NCBI RefSeq assembly: GCF_000002995.4 | Contig: NW_025062479.1 | Span: 20,394,721-20,458,720 of the forward strand | DNA: 64,000 nucleotides | Source: Brugia malayi | Lineage: Eukaryota; Nematoda; Chromadorea; Rhabditida; Onchocercidae | Direction of reading: 5' to 3' | Shown: one piece after another, positions 40,501-54,700 of the stretch | Position numbering within the stretch: the first letter of the stretch is position 1 | Layout: every line of letters begins with the position of its first letter | The notes under the pieces: generated by a model | What the model saw: the letters and a program-made list of their open reading frames with translations, nothing else | Databases searched by the model: none | Told to the model about the DNA's origin: nothing | Made by a program: the position numbers and the translations under genes

Positions 40501-43500
40501 TCTCACAAAACGATATAACCGGCTGAAAAATCTATCGTTTAGCACAACATTTCTCCTGAAAACTCCAACTACTTCTATCATACTTCTTGTGGTAGTGAAA
40601 TTGGATTATATACTATTTCAAAGAGGTCACAAGTCACAAATCTAACACACCTTCTTGTGTTTCCTGAATAGGTTGGCTTCGCATGCGTTCTGCACCCATA
40701 GTACTATCACAATTACTCCCTTCTTCAGCAGCACCTGCAGTCACAAGATCATCGTCATATATCAGCTCCTCTTCTTCGAAACTAGTCTCGATAAAATCAT
40801 TGTCACCAAGACCAATCTCAGCATACATAACCTTAAAAATTTTTTAAAATAATTTCGTCAAAAAAAGAAATAATAATTTCATTATTTCACAAAATTTTTT
40901 AAAACTTTTTCAACAGCGAAGGTGTAGACTTAAATCAAAGAATTGTCACTAGTTTTGGTTCGATTATCAGTACGTTACACAAAACTGCTTGTTTCAATTC
41001 AAACATTAAGGGTATTGGTGTTGGAAACATGCATTTAGGAAAGAAAATAAGACATGATTATCAACTTTGAATCTGACTTACATCATCAACGTCATCCAGT
41101 ATTGGCTTTTCTTCTTCGTAATAATATCGACTGAAAACAAAAATAAATATTTCATAGCCTCAGATATTAACTTCTAACTTCCATAGTGTGTGAAAGTTCC
41201 TACGTATAACATTTAAAATCATGTTAATCATATTTATTTCTAGGAAAAAAAATGCATCAAAGCATGTCAATAAATTCACTTTATATTCATCAATTTATGT
41301 TTCAATCTAAAGAAAATCCTTCTTGTCAACGAAAATTTAAGCATTATTGTTCTTTACTAATATACAAAAAAAAAAAAAAAAAAACTAGAAACTGAAATGT
41401 TGGGAACCATAAACTTAAGCATATATTACGTAAATCAATAAAAAATCAATAAGTCAGGCATCTACATTACACCTTTCAATTTCCAAAATACACAAAAATG
41501 TGAAGCACATACTTCGTTCTAGCATTTCTTCCCCGTGCATCTCTCTGAAACAATTCTCGTTCTTGTAATCTTCTTTCCCTGTGTTTAGCCGTTTCATCTA
41601 AATAATCGCGACTAATTGCAATATTTTATTTTCGAAAAACCACTTAAACATGTATCAAGCATCATAGGTTAGTTTGCTTAAAAGTTAAACTCACCATGTT
41701 TACGTTTTGCAACTCGAATATGTGTTCGTTCAGTTGTCAGTAGAGGTGCAGTTGCCGGCATAGGTTTTCGGTCCAATCTCAACATACTCGAAGAGCTACT
41801 ACCAGTTGGTCCGTCGTATCCATAACGGATATCATCATCAACGAATATATCACGTCTTGTTGGCGAAATACCTTTCTGGGCTTGACTTAAGACATACTGT
41901 TGGAAACCTTCTCCTAATTCGTCCTTTCGATGGTTTCCAAATTCACTCGTTATTTTTTTAACAGCTGAAAAAGTATAATGTCTGCAGTGCAGTTGAACCT
42001 TGTATAGCTTAACTTTCTGACACACCTAAAGATACTTTGGTGATTGCTTTCGAAGCAGGCTGGAAGTTTCCTAAATCCATTCAGTGTTTTCTTACTGGCA
42101 TATTTCCATTTAAATTTATGAAACAACACAAAAAATAAACTATACACGATCCAACATCAAGTTCTGCCAATGAATCATCGTTACTGGTGACAACATCTAC
42201 TGCATCATCCTCATAATTATGTCCAACTTTCCCTTGATGCATAATCCGCGTTTTCTGAAATTCTTCCACCAAAATAAATCTATTTCGCCACTCAGAGCAT
42301 TTGCTCTTTGCTTGCAAATTAGCAAAATTTAATTCTGCTCAATAAATATATTCAAAAATCTGTTTTGAAATGATTTGTAAAGTTTAAAACTTCACTCGTA
42401 TAAAATCTCTATATCGGATTACTATAAAGGCATGTAATAGTATTAAAGTGTTGAAATAAATTCTGTGAGTGAAGGTATTCATAAAGTGGTGTGCTGAAAA
42501 GCAAAGAAAACTGGCTTGAAATCACATTTAAAGAAGTAAAATTGTTCGATAAAATTATAAGTCTTCCAAAAAACCTGTCCCTGAGCTGAAAACAAAAACA
42601 GCATTGTGGTCATGGAAAGCATTAAACTAGAAAAATAAACTGTCCCCTTCAGTTTGAATGACTTTCTCCGATGTTACATTCCAAGCGGTTTGAGACAGAT
42701 ATTCAGTATCAGTGAGAAACTTCTCTACGTAACAGCAAAAAATACAAAATAAAAAAAAAAAAAAAAAAAAAAATCGAAAGAGCAACTCAATTCTTCATAC
42801 ATTAATCACAATTCCTCATACATTTAAACAGTGGCGGATTGTTACATGTAAATCCCAAAAAAATCTTACCGAAACTTCATCAGCAGAACTGAACCCTGAT
42901 TTTTTTAAACGTTTACTCGAACGTATAGGCTGCTCGGACTCGCAACATGCCTCTCCAATTTCAGACTGGTTCTAGAATTTCTTGACGTAGAAAAAACAAT
43001 TACTACAAGTTCATATTCAGTATCTAATATATTAACGTAATTTTCATCACCTATCCAAAATAAGATATCAATGATAATGTTTAGTATTAACATATACATG
43101 CATGCCTAAATGCTTAAATGATAAATTGTGAACGTTCAAATGACCTGAAACATCCATCGAAGTCTTAAAAAGAGTCCGGCTATTCCATATGCTAGCATCG
43201 GATCACTGACTATCTTATAAAAAATTAGTATTAGTGAGTCTAATGAATCTATTCACTTTTCTTAACGATTATTGTGTTGTCCTTTCTTGATAATATAAAT
43301 TTTTTTTACATTTGAAATTCCAAAAAAAAAAACACAAAATCAGAGTTTCTTAAAGACTGCAGCCAGAAAACTTACTCGTAAAACTTCTTGAGCATCGGGA
43401 AATGGTCTTCGTCTTGTTCTTCTTCCGGCATCACCTGCTTTTGAATTATGGTTCAAATTGAATGGAAATAAATGGCTTCATAATTGAGACGCTTCAGTTC

Positions 43501-43510
43501 AGAGCAAACC

Positions 43511-43545
<35 letters not shown>

Positions 43546-44716
43546 AACAAAAAGGGAACAAACCTGATTCGACTGTTGTTTCATTTGCTGAGACACTGAT
43601 TTCACGTTTAGTTCTGAAATGACACATTTAATATATTAAAATAGTTCAGTGAACGGTTACAAATACCAATAATGATCAAATTTGAAATCCAATATGCTTA
43701 GTTGGCCCTATGTTTCATGACAGTTAATTGATAAAGCAGCATTTCCATAATTTCACCAAATTATTTCTAATAAATATACTTGAAGACTAATTCAACTTTA
43801 TAAAATGCTAGCAGATGGCATTAATGGATATTTTCCATGTATACCACGGTAAAACCAAGTAATATAGTTAAAAGGCTAATAAAATATCCCATATATTATG
43901 CAATATTTTTAGAAAAATACGACCACGTTTGAAGGGTAAAGACTAAGCGGTCCTAACAACTGCTCAATTATTGCAACAATCATCCTCCAAACATGAGTGA
44001 CGTGACCATACACTTTATAAATCAAGTCGGCATAAAGAAATACATTATAATGAATTAACCAGAAATACCTTTTTACATACATGCAGAAGAAATAAAAAGA
44101 GTAAATGATACTATATGCTTCAAGTAAGTATTTTCGTCTACCTTTCACGAGTGGAATCATCATTTTCCTCTTCTGCTCGTCCCTTTACGCGTATCTTGCG
44201 TGGATTTTTGCTATCTGCGGAAAGCAGTCATATAAACATATATAAATAGATAATAATTTGCATTTTTTAGCGATTTGATCAGCTGCATAAAGGGTGAAAA
44301 GAAATATATTTGTAATTTTAACAAATTAAATGGAACAAGTTTATTCATTTTTGCTAATAAATATGGCAATTTAAGGATTCTTCCTAGTTTTCATTTATAT
44401 GTGTTTTTCATATTTATCTAAATTATCATCTAATTCCCGCACAACGGTAACACTTGTTTTCCTTTCTTTTAAAAATGCTATGTGTACCTGCATCAGAATA
44501 TGAAAATAAGGGATGTATCTAAAATAATTCGCTTCTCTTTTCTAATGGTGCTACTGCCGGAATGGAATGATCTCTATATACCCTGTCGAATGAAGAAATA
44601 ATAGAAGTAGTGGGTGCTTTATGTTGCAGTATACGATTTAAAAGATAAGCAAAATGTTTTTTCCTTTTTCTTTTTTTCGTCTTTACAACTACAAGCGGAG
44701 AGGTACGATAGCTCAT
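34582..44716 (-). CDS. large multi-zinc-finger protein, nuclear, family not recognised
   Basis: Twenty-eight exons join with matching phases: 44582-44716, 44488-44518, 44142-44214, 43564-43613, 43376-43434, 42870-42971, 42141-42254, 42026-42059, 41695-41964, 41513-41597, 41082-41130, 40651-40831, 40279-40424, 40053-40161, 39549-39724, 39197-39361, 38781-38864, 38318-38473, 37790-37981, 37554-37683, 37246-37362, 36724-36941, 36252-36434, 35799-35838, 35540-35616, 35165-35398, 34711-34789, 34582-34673. The result is about 1,126 residues. The N-terminal third is basic (RRRTRRRPF, RSSKRLKK) then acidic. At least five fingers of the form C-x2-C...H-x4-H-P follow (39.6, 38.4, 37.9, 36.8 and 36.35 kb). 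The C-terminal part is Ala/Thr/Ser-rich. DNA or RNA binding in the nucleus is inferred. The first two exons and the last exon are least certain; without the last 37-base intron the frame would run on to 34559. The exon 14 donor is GC, not GT. Confidence 0.8.
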
Positions 44717-44752
44717 AAAAATGATACTATTATTCATAAAAGTAAAAAACAC

Positions 44753-46813
44753 GAGTATAATTTATTAAACATCGCAGAAGTATTATAAATGGATAAGGAT
44801 ATGGTAACAAAAGAAAAAAAATAATATTATTAAGTATTGTTGGCCATATCTTTATCCAAGAATTACTTCAATCTTTTTTATTAATTTCATAAAACTTGAA
44901 TATTTTTTTTAAAGAAAAATTTTAACCAAAAAAAAAGAAAAAGACTTATGATAATGATATATGGTTAAGTAACCTTCAGACATAATATTGTTACTGTGTG
45001 GCGTAAAATGCCCTTTCGTATTTTACATCAAAATTAACCAAAACCGATATGAATATATTAGGAGCTTTGCTCCACCGATGCACTCGAAGCGATTCCCTGT
45101 TGGTCTCGTCTGGAAATATGCTTAATAATAATGATTAGTTTAAATAAATATAATTGTAAGAATTGAAATCATTGAGAAATACTCGAACTAATGACAATTG
45201 TTTTCTTTAATGGTTTTCAATTAATTAATATGATCACATTAATGATATTATTATGCACAACAAGTATGAATAAGAAAGCACACATGCTGACAACTCTCTA
45301 CTATATCATTTGCAGAACGTCCCGATGTATTTCATCGACTCATGACGTCATTCCAATTCAATTACAATTGGTTGGGACGTGATGAAATACTCCAGCTCAT
45401 ATAGCATGGTTAAGTACATGTCCCTGTTGCAGTCAGGTTAAATTTAAACTTAATTCCTTTCACTTTTTTTTATCAACTCCATTTTTACATTAGTTCCAAT
45501 TTTCATATTAACTTCACTTTTTACAGTAATTTCAATCTTTACGCCAGAATTTTTGCTATAATGTTGTCTAACTATTTCTATTATTTTATATGTTACGAAA
45601 TTATGGTAAAAATGTAATGCATAAGAATGAAAAGATGAACCTTTGTTTTTTTCTTTTTCGTTTTTGTAATGTCATAATGTATACAGGAGAAGTGATAATT
45701 CTGTGCATTAACTACTGATTGCATAAGTATGTGCATAGTGATATATATGTACACCTGTGCATATATAACGATGCTTGTGCATACGATATAAGTATGCTTA
45801 ATGATGCTTTACGTAATTTTACGAAGCAGTCAGTGCATTTATACGTTCACAAAAATTTCCGTCTATACATATATATTTAAATTATCGTAGTTCCCTCGAA
45901 GCAAATTATGAGCAAATGCTCACCTAGAATGGACTTGTACTATTTTCATCTGAAAAACATAATCATTTCCAAGTGTACACAAACAGAACAGTTTCTTGTG
46001 ACTTATATTTATTTATGCATAAAATGCAAATTTTGGTCGAAATTTGGAAGATGGTATATATATATACCTGCAAAAGAAGTTTATTAAACCAATTTTCTTA
46101 TCGTGCAGATAAAGAATGGTATGCGGGCGACATTTAAATTTTACAAAATATATATCATGCAAATATTATCCAATTTTTTTTTTTTTGGAAACCCGTTAGA
46201 ACCGAACAGAAAAACTATAATCATCAAATTGAAATTGGAAAAATTAAGTATCACAGACATTTTAGCACACATTGGTTAAGAAATCGTAAAAGATATGGGA
46301 AAATACGCATAATTTTTTTATACTTTTGAGCCTAACATTAATCTGATTCTGCAATTCGACAGGCAATTTAGCTTTTGCTGAGAACAAGAAATCGCAAGAC
46401 AAAACCAGACTGGTACTAGCTAAAATTAGTATGTGTCACTAAAAACAATTAAGTTAAAAAAATGAATAATCTAAACCTGTGGTAACAACAACCGAAATCT
46501 CATGCATATACAGATAAGTCGCACATCATTCCAGATCATTTTTTCGAAACTTTCAAGTCAAGTGGTCAAAACAAACTAAGAAGTCCATAATGCTCAATAC
46601 ATTGTGCCTAATGGAAGTTTGAATTCCAGAAAGCAGGCTTCCATCAATTATTTTTCTGAAACCTAGGAAACAACATTTATTAACAAATAACTTTAAATTG
46701 AAATGGCTATTTTCTGAGTCGTTTTTTGAAAAATTTTTTTTTAGTAGGTCCATCAATATTTATTATATCTATTACACAGCTATCTTGAAGAATTTACTCG
46801 ACGATTAATAATC
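44753..46813. other. intergenic region upstream of the zinc-finger gene
   Basis: No exon is supported. Near 45317-45390 is a dense set of inverted repeats around a TGACGTCA palindrome, listed separately. The right end is the 3' flank of the golgin gene that stops at 46814. As both flanking genes read leftward, this interval should hold the promoter of the zinc-finger gene. Confidence 0.5.
45317..45390. promoter_or_regulatory. interleaved inverted repeats around a CRE-like TGACGTCA palindrome
   Basis: ACGTCCC (45317-45323) and GTATTTCATC (45327-45336) are each matched by exact complements GGGACGT (45374-45380) and GATGAAATAC (45381-45390), in the same order, so the pairings would cross. Between them lie TGACGTCA (45343-45350), a perfect CREB/ATF-type site, and CCAATT...AATTGG (45353-45371). 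It is about 600 bases upstream of the predicted start of the zinc-finger gene. A regulatory role is inference. Confidence 0.4.
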
Positions 46814-49800
46814 TCAGCTTTTCTCCAAGAAGTATTCCATCTGAAAAATTTAATTGCAGTTAAGAAAACTAGGAATCTAAGTAATTGACCGAATGGAAAT
46901 GAGAGAATTCCTCCGGAAATAATTACGTTTCTGGGTTATGTCACTTGGAAGTTGTATTTATTCAGAATGTTAGAAGAAAAAAATGGAATTAGAAACCAAC
47001 AAGTCAAATTAAACAAAATCTCAGGTTGCCCCAATCAGGACGTAACTTTACTCATGAAAGATGAGTCCTTAATTCTTAAAAAGTTGAAATATCACTGCTT
47101 CCAGTTTAACATTGAAGTGATTACCTGATCCTTTAATAGTTTCTTCAGGTCAGCTAAATCCAACTCAAGTTCTTCAACTCGCTCAATTTTCTCACCGTGT
47201 GCTTCCAACAAATTTTCATAACGCGACCTCAGTGTCTGTAAATCTTATTCTTTGCTTTGGTTTAATGTGCTTCCACCGGGAAGGGATCTGCAGTTTGAGT
47301 TACAATTAAAGACAGTCAAACATGAAAATATTTTTTTATCAAACTATCTTTTTCCCAACTTAAATTTTTAAACTATCTCACAGCTGAATATCTCAAGCAA
47401 TGAAAAGAAATTCCATGAAAGGATTAAAACTCAATAACACCTATTTCATTTTCCCTGGCATTTATTTTTCCTCCCTTATTCCGTATTCATGCGTAGGTCC
47501 TTCTGAAAGAGAAAATGATAAGGTAATGATAAAGTAATTTGGCAAACTCGTTAACTTAGTAAAAAGAAAAATCAAACCTGCAATTCATGTCGAAGTGACC
47601 CTAAACATTGACTTTCGGCTTCCATTGTCGAAATTTTCTCTTCAAGTATCGAAATTTGTCGCATAGACTGCTCATATTTAGCTAAAGCATCAGCTAGCTC
47701 TACCTTAAACACATGAACTTTTAGACATAAATGTACTATTTTACTAAAGACAAAATAAATGAAAACTTACTGAGAGTCTCAACCAAAAAATCTTTTTTTT
47801 TAATCAAAGAAATCGTTCTTTGACCCCAATACTAAATTTTAAAAGACATTTGATCACACTTATTTCATTTTCTTGACAAATATTTTCTCAACCTAGTTCT
47901 CTATTAGTCTGTTAACGCAAACAGTTTCGTTCTCTCACAAAATTTGTATTAAAATTTAAATTGAACTCTGATCCAACATCTTTTGTTCACTAGTCAAACG
48001 AATACCACACGGTAGTAAAAAAAAAAAACCTGAATCGTATGATTTGGTATAGTGAGCATAAAAGGACCACCGTTTGATGGACAATGATCTTGTCTCTTTT
48101 CCCGCTCCAATAAACATTCATCACTTTGCATCTTCCATTTATGCAATTCTTTCTCCAAAAGATCAGAATATTTCTTAGCATCATCTAATTCACTTTGCTA
48201 AAACTTTCAAAAAATATCGCTTATATTGAAAAATTTACCAAAAAATATCTGAAATATTAATTGGAACCTTAAATTCCTTCGTCATTAATGATATAATAAT
48301 TATATAGTCCCAAGAACAAAAGAGTGAAAAAATAAATCCGACAAAAATATTTCTAACAAAATACAATTTTAGAAACCTTCTCAACTTGGCAAATCTACGG
48401 CTGAACAAGCAAATAATATAATTAATAAATATGAAATGGCATAAAACTACACTTTTTGTATAATGCATTTTTTGAGTGCATCCGTTTCATTGTTCAACCG
48501 TACATAAAACATTCCAATTTCATCTTCTTTTTCGCTCAGTTTCTTCGTCAATTCTTCTATTTTATGCAGTAATTTTCTTGAATTAATTTCCAATCTTGAA
48601 AAAGACTTCGCTGCCATTATTTTATCACACATCTCACTACTTTTTTTCCAAATGAGTTCGTAAAAATTTTTAGAAATCAAAAACTTTTTTTTAGCGATAC
48701 AGAACCACCCGACACTCTAATATCAGCTGATAAAATCGAACTGAGATCATAGCATATATTGTGCAATTATCCAATCCAAAATCAAAAGCTTTAGCATTTT
48801 TCTTAAAACAAAACAACAACAACAAAAAAAACTAACATCGAATTCTGCTCCTCAACCTGTCGAACATGTTCATTAAGTTTTTCTATTGTAACCAAATTTC
48901 CCTGTATACGTTCTCGTAGCTAAAAACAAAAAAAAAAAGTTAAGGAAAAACATTACATCACTGTGGAAAAGAAATAGCAAATACATTAAATAAGGAATAA
49001 AACATACCCCAGAATCAATACAATATGACAGCTTAGATTTATTAGCTATTTATATCAGGCAATAATATCAAAAGCAAGAGACATATTAATGAATTCCGAT
49101 ATTCAGCTATTTTAAAATGTACCAAATTTACAAGCGTATTAAGTAACCCTCATTAATTTCAATGGTACCATTAAACTTCATTATGCATCAAATATCAGAC
49201 CTTCTCAGGAAAAATACCGTACAAGATATCTGTACAATGAAACAACAAACAATACATTTTGCATTAAATCTTTTTGGAAACCTCTCACTCAAACTTATTT
49301 AACACTAAATACTAAATAATAATATGAGGTGAATTGAATTCAAATATTTTTCCTCCATTTAAGACTCCTTGCAGTTCATAAACCATTCTACTAGCAGTAC
49401 TCTTTGTTTATTCTCACATATTTATAATACAATCTATCGTATCTTTTTTCGTATTATTATTTGTATTGTTTATTCAAACAAACAAACAAAAACACACACA
49501 CACACACACAAAAGAAAAAAGCGTAAAATAATTAAAAACAACTGAAAACATCAACAAGTGGAAACTGAAAAAAAAATACTTCTAAATATTAAATTAGGCA
49601 GTAAATTTCATTGTGAAAGCTATAAATAGTGGATGAAATAAATAATTTCATTCGTTATTCATTTAACACCCACAACATTAAAAATCTTATAAACACAAAG
49701 AAATTTTAAATAATATACATATAAGTTCCTAATATTCCTTAAAATTGTAATATAAATCATGTTTTACTTAAAAAGAATACATTTGAAATTCACTACTTCT

Positions 49801-51700
49801 ACAAAAAATAAGTATAAATAATACGTCCAATATTTTGTGGGGCTAAAACTTTAAAAAAAAAGAAAACGAACAGGTTCAAGATGTTACGTTAGAAGAGTAT
49901 ACCTTATAAAATTATGAATTATAATATACGCGAAAGATACGCATATACTGATCCATTCCTTCACAATTAATGTCACAATTTTTCATATTCTATTATATCA
50001 CAAAATATGAGAGAACTACTATCCTCTAAATCACTTTCTTATTACACTATCAACATTCTTCGGAACTGAATTGCACTTGCGGTACTTCGATTTCCGTAAT
50101 TCGATCCCATTGGATATCATTGAAAAACGGTTCTTTCCTCACAGCTTCAGCTCCACCGGACTCGACAGAACCCAAACGATCTCTCACTTTTACAACTAGA
50201 AATTTCCTCACAATACTTGCCGCAACTTCAGGAAAATTATCCGGAATCTTATATGTAGCATTCATAACTCGTCGATAAATGAGATATTCACATATGTCAT
50301 GAAATGCATGCTTACCAGTAAGCATTTGATAAATGATGGCACCCAAAGCCCAGTAATCACAAGCCTGTTGTACTGGTTCACCTTTTAAAACTTCTGGACT
50401 AACGAATTGCGCCGTGCCAACAAAAGAACCTCGTCGCTTTTGACTCTCTGGCCTATTCATTTGTCTAGTTGGTTTTGCGCGATCAAGAATTTTAGCAGAA
50501 CCAAAATCAGAAACAAGAATATGACCTGTCTCAGAGATTAGAATATTTTCCGGCTTCAGGTCACGATGAATTATCTTCAACGAATGTATATGGTCCAGCG
50601 CTACAACAATTTCACTGGCATAAAATCGTGTCAAGTTCAAATCAAATCTTCCGCCTGATTTTCGCATTAATTTCAATAAATCACCTTTCTTTGCCAAAGT
50701 CATTATGATATAAAGATTTTCAATATCCTGAAATGTGCACATGACTTGTGCCAGGAATGGATGCTTCCCATCACTGTTCGATAATCGTATCAGAGCTTCC
50801 TTCTCCCGAAATATATAATCGATTTTTTTTTCACGAATTATTTGCTTTTTGAAGCATACTTTTGCTGCCAATTCTCTTCCAGTACTTCTTTCCCTGACAT
50901 GATATACCGTAGAAAATGATCCTTCACCAATTTCATTTAAAAATATAAAATCTGATCGTGTCCTCATTTCTTTCAATTTCTCCTCACTTCCTGATAGCTG
51001 CCTCGAATCATTGATAGTATCAGAATGACATGTCATATTTTCAGCATTAATATTCTTGTCATCCTGCAAACAGTGAAATTAGAGACGCTTCGGCAAGCAT
51101 TCACTGAAAATTTTGTTTACAAAAATGAAAATGCCTTGGCGTCTCCAGGTTCACATTTGCAAAACAACTCTGATTACATGCTTCCAAATGATAAAATAAT
51201 AAACGAACCAAGAGACGCCCTCGTTCACACTTACCACATAACTCTCTCTCTCTCTCTCTCTCTCTCTGTTCAACAATATAATTTCTAAGTTTGAGGGGCG
51301 ATGTTTACATTTCGATGAAGTAAAATATGTACTATATTTAGTTCAGTACCAAAACGCAAATTAATTGAATAGCTTAATTTGCGTTTTGCTATTTATTAAT
51401 TGAGAATAGTAAATTAGTGACGCAAAGGTACTAAAATATTCTTCCCAAACTTGAGAGTTTCTCTGTGAACAAGACCGATCCATACTGCCACCATTCGTAC
51501 CATCAGAACTTCATGTCGTCGTTGTTTTCTTCCATTACACACCACCTATTCTTTAATTCATTGTTTCCCACTCTTTCCATCTCTATTCCTTCCTGGCATT
51601 CTCTCTCTCCCTTTTTCAATTGGAAAATTACACTATTCTTTTTCTTACTACTTGTCACTAGTTGGCTGCTTCTGTCTAACAATTAATCATTCCAACATAA

Positions 51701-51733
<33 letters not shown>

Positions 51734-54700
51734 AATAATTCCTGATATTTGCACAAGATTTCAATTATTCTAACTTCCCCCCAAATCAGCAATTTCTCAC
51801 CTTTTCGTTTTCTTTTTTTGTTTCTTCATTTTCAATTTCAATGTGTCCTGAAAAAGAAGTAGTTTCAGATAGTATATTTGATTGTTGATAATCATTTTCG
51901 GTAAACGAATTATTTCTGCCAGTTAAATAAACATCAAAATTTGGAGAACTGTGAATAAATAGAAAAACTTTTTTAGCATACAGGAATTTAAAGTATCAAT
52001 AAAGTAAAAATTCTTAAATCAGAATTTTTTATCGCTTTATTCAACTTGGATATTTAATATATGCACGTGGATGAAACATCGTTGAGTATCAAACAAGGAG
52101 CAGATGCATATAAAGGGCTTTCATGCATAACCACCCAAACTAACAGTCAAATTAAACAAAACGTTCAAAAATTTTAAACTTTTTGGTTCAGAAAACGAAT
52201 TTCGTCTCGTAAACTACAGCAGAGCTTTATCCACCTCGGATCGTTAACCATTGCAAATATTTAACTGATACATAAATACCTTTTTCCGAGTTCAGTGCAT
52301 TTATAATTACTTCTTTTTCGCATATAGTTTGTTCGTATTCCTTATCCTTTGCCGAAACTTTTTCTTCTAAATGCTGTATCGATTCCAGTAACGGAGCACT
52401 AACTAAATTAAGAACCATCATATGCAAGCTGAAATACTGTGAAACGAATAGTTTTACTGCTTCTTTATAATGATTTTGAAACAGATGATTGATGAATGCA
52501 GAAAATTTACCATTAGCAATCATCTCAGCATTATTCTGATTTGCTTCCATCATTTCACCAAGTCTCTGAAACAAAAATAATAAATACAAAGAATACCACT
52601 ATCATCATTCTCACTACAAGAAATGATTAAAATGATAACTATGCAAGGAATTCTTGAAGACTATCCTGAAAATTTTTGAAGACTCGCTATTAGCATATTG
52701 CTAATGCATTACATGATAATGTCATAGTGATAGCTTTCAAACTACCATAAAAACAGAATCTTCCAGCTGTATGTGGGTTCACATTCGTTTGGATTATTGT
52801 ACTGCGGAAAACTGTGATAATAAGCCATGTTATTCATAACTGCACAAAAAAAAATTATTACAATTGTATTACACAAATTATTATTATTACAACCTTTTCC
52901 AGCGAGTCTATGTAGGTTGATTGCTGTTCATTTTTCTTTTTCTCTTCTTCAAGATCTGCATTTAAACCTATAACAAAGCTCTGAAATTTCGAAAACTTCT
53001 TATACCTATCTCAAAATCAAAAATGCTTAATCGTCGTAATTTCACAGAGAAACAGCTGATATTGAAAAATAACCGGAATTATTTCAAAATTTGCAATTTA
53101 CAGCAAATAGCTTAACAACTTGATAATGTAACTGATTCAACGTTTTATATTTCAGTTTTTCTTCGATAAATGCAACATTAGCATGCTACTAACAAAAATA
53201 ACTCATTATGAGCAAAAAACATCATGATCCAACCTCGAGTGATCTCTTCGATACTCTTTGACGACATTTCTTTTTGCTTAACTTTGATCGAAGCCTCCTC
53301 AAAGGCAGCTCCCAGTCTCTGAAAGGTAAAAGAAAGATACAATTCTAATTCCACTTTACAAGCCTAAAAATTTCTCCATGAAAAAACCCAAGACATTATG
53401 GAATAAACACTTCATATCTAATGAATGAATTTTTACTTTGTACGATCAAATTTCAACATTCAGAAAAAGGTGTTCCTTAATGAAGGGGAAAAAATGATTC
53501 AAGAAAGGCTGAATTTCATTTAAATTTTCAATAAGCCATAGTTAGTTTACAGCAACGATATTTTATCATGCACAAGTGTATATGGGCTTCATTCAGCAAA
53601 AAACAAAAAAACAAAAAAAAAACTATTGTTGACAAACTAAGCCTGAACAAGTCAGAAATCAATGATACCTTCAATTCTTCGTGAGCTAATTCTCGACTTG
53701 CTTCTGACTGCTGAACATCTGCTAGCAGTTTATTAATCTTATCGTCCTTCCTCTTTAAATCACTTGTTAAACCTTCATTTGTTACTTTTAATTCCGCCAA
53801 ATTACTTTCCAAAGATTTGATCATGGCTAGAAAAACAGCTAATTAGCTCTAAATATGAAAGAAATATAATAAAGCACGTGAAACTTACTCCGTAATTTTG
53901 TAACTTCTGTTGCAAGAGTTCGCGCTTCATCACGAGCCAGATCTCGATCAGTTTCTGCCTCGCTACTTTTTTTTGCTAACTGCTCGTGTTCGGCGAGGCT
54001 GGCTCTAAGTCTTTTTAGCTCTTTCGTCAATTTTCCATTCATTTCAGCTAATTTTTCACCTACATTTAAGCTTATTAAAGTCATAGTAGAAGCTAAGAAA
54101 GTAAAGTTCACCACATCATGATGATCACTACTCTAGAAATAACCACAGCATTAATCAGTAGAAGACTTACCTTCATGTAGAAGATCTGCTAATTTCGTTT
54201 CTTTCTCGTTCAGTTTCTTCAGAAGTTTTGCTTCTGTTGTGCTAAAAAAAGTACAATAACAACACGAGTTTTTGAAAGTTACAATTTTTCCCAAGCAATT
54301 AAAGAATTCCAAAAACACCTCTGCTGTGTTCGCATCGCTTTTAGAGCAAGCAATTCTTTGGATTTTGCTTCTAGTCTTTGATTCTGGAATTGAAGATCAC
54401 GAATTCGTCTTTCCTGATACTGAATTTGTGTCCTCAAATGAGCTGTTTCAGCATGAGTTTGCTGCTTGCCAGTCAAATTATTATCGCTTTCTTCTTTTGC
54501 CTATAAAACCAACAAAAATTATTAAATTTATTTACACATCCAAAAGGGAAAAAATTATAGCCTATGTTTTGGAGAAAAGATACAAATTATAAAAAGATAC
54601 AAGTTCTTCTTTTTTGACGAACTTCTTTATATGGTACCTTCACTGTAGTTCTACCCAAAAAATCATTACTTGGAATACATACCATAACACTAAATGTGCC

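Noticed and set aside
47485..47512. Small possible TMF1-like exon with a good acceptor near 47.5 kb
   Set aside because: Exons at 47578-47703 and 47125-47235 join directly in phase and match the conserved C terminus without it, and its frame stops after eight codons.
48030..53826. Kinase as the C-terminal domain of the coiled-coil protein (a ROCK-like fusion)
   Set aside because: The coiled-coil exons continue after the kinase with a TMF1-type C terminus, the kinase matches PDK1 rather than ROCK, and phases fit two separate genes.
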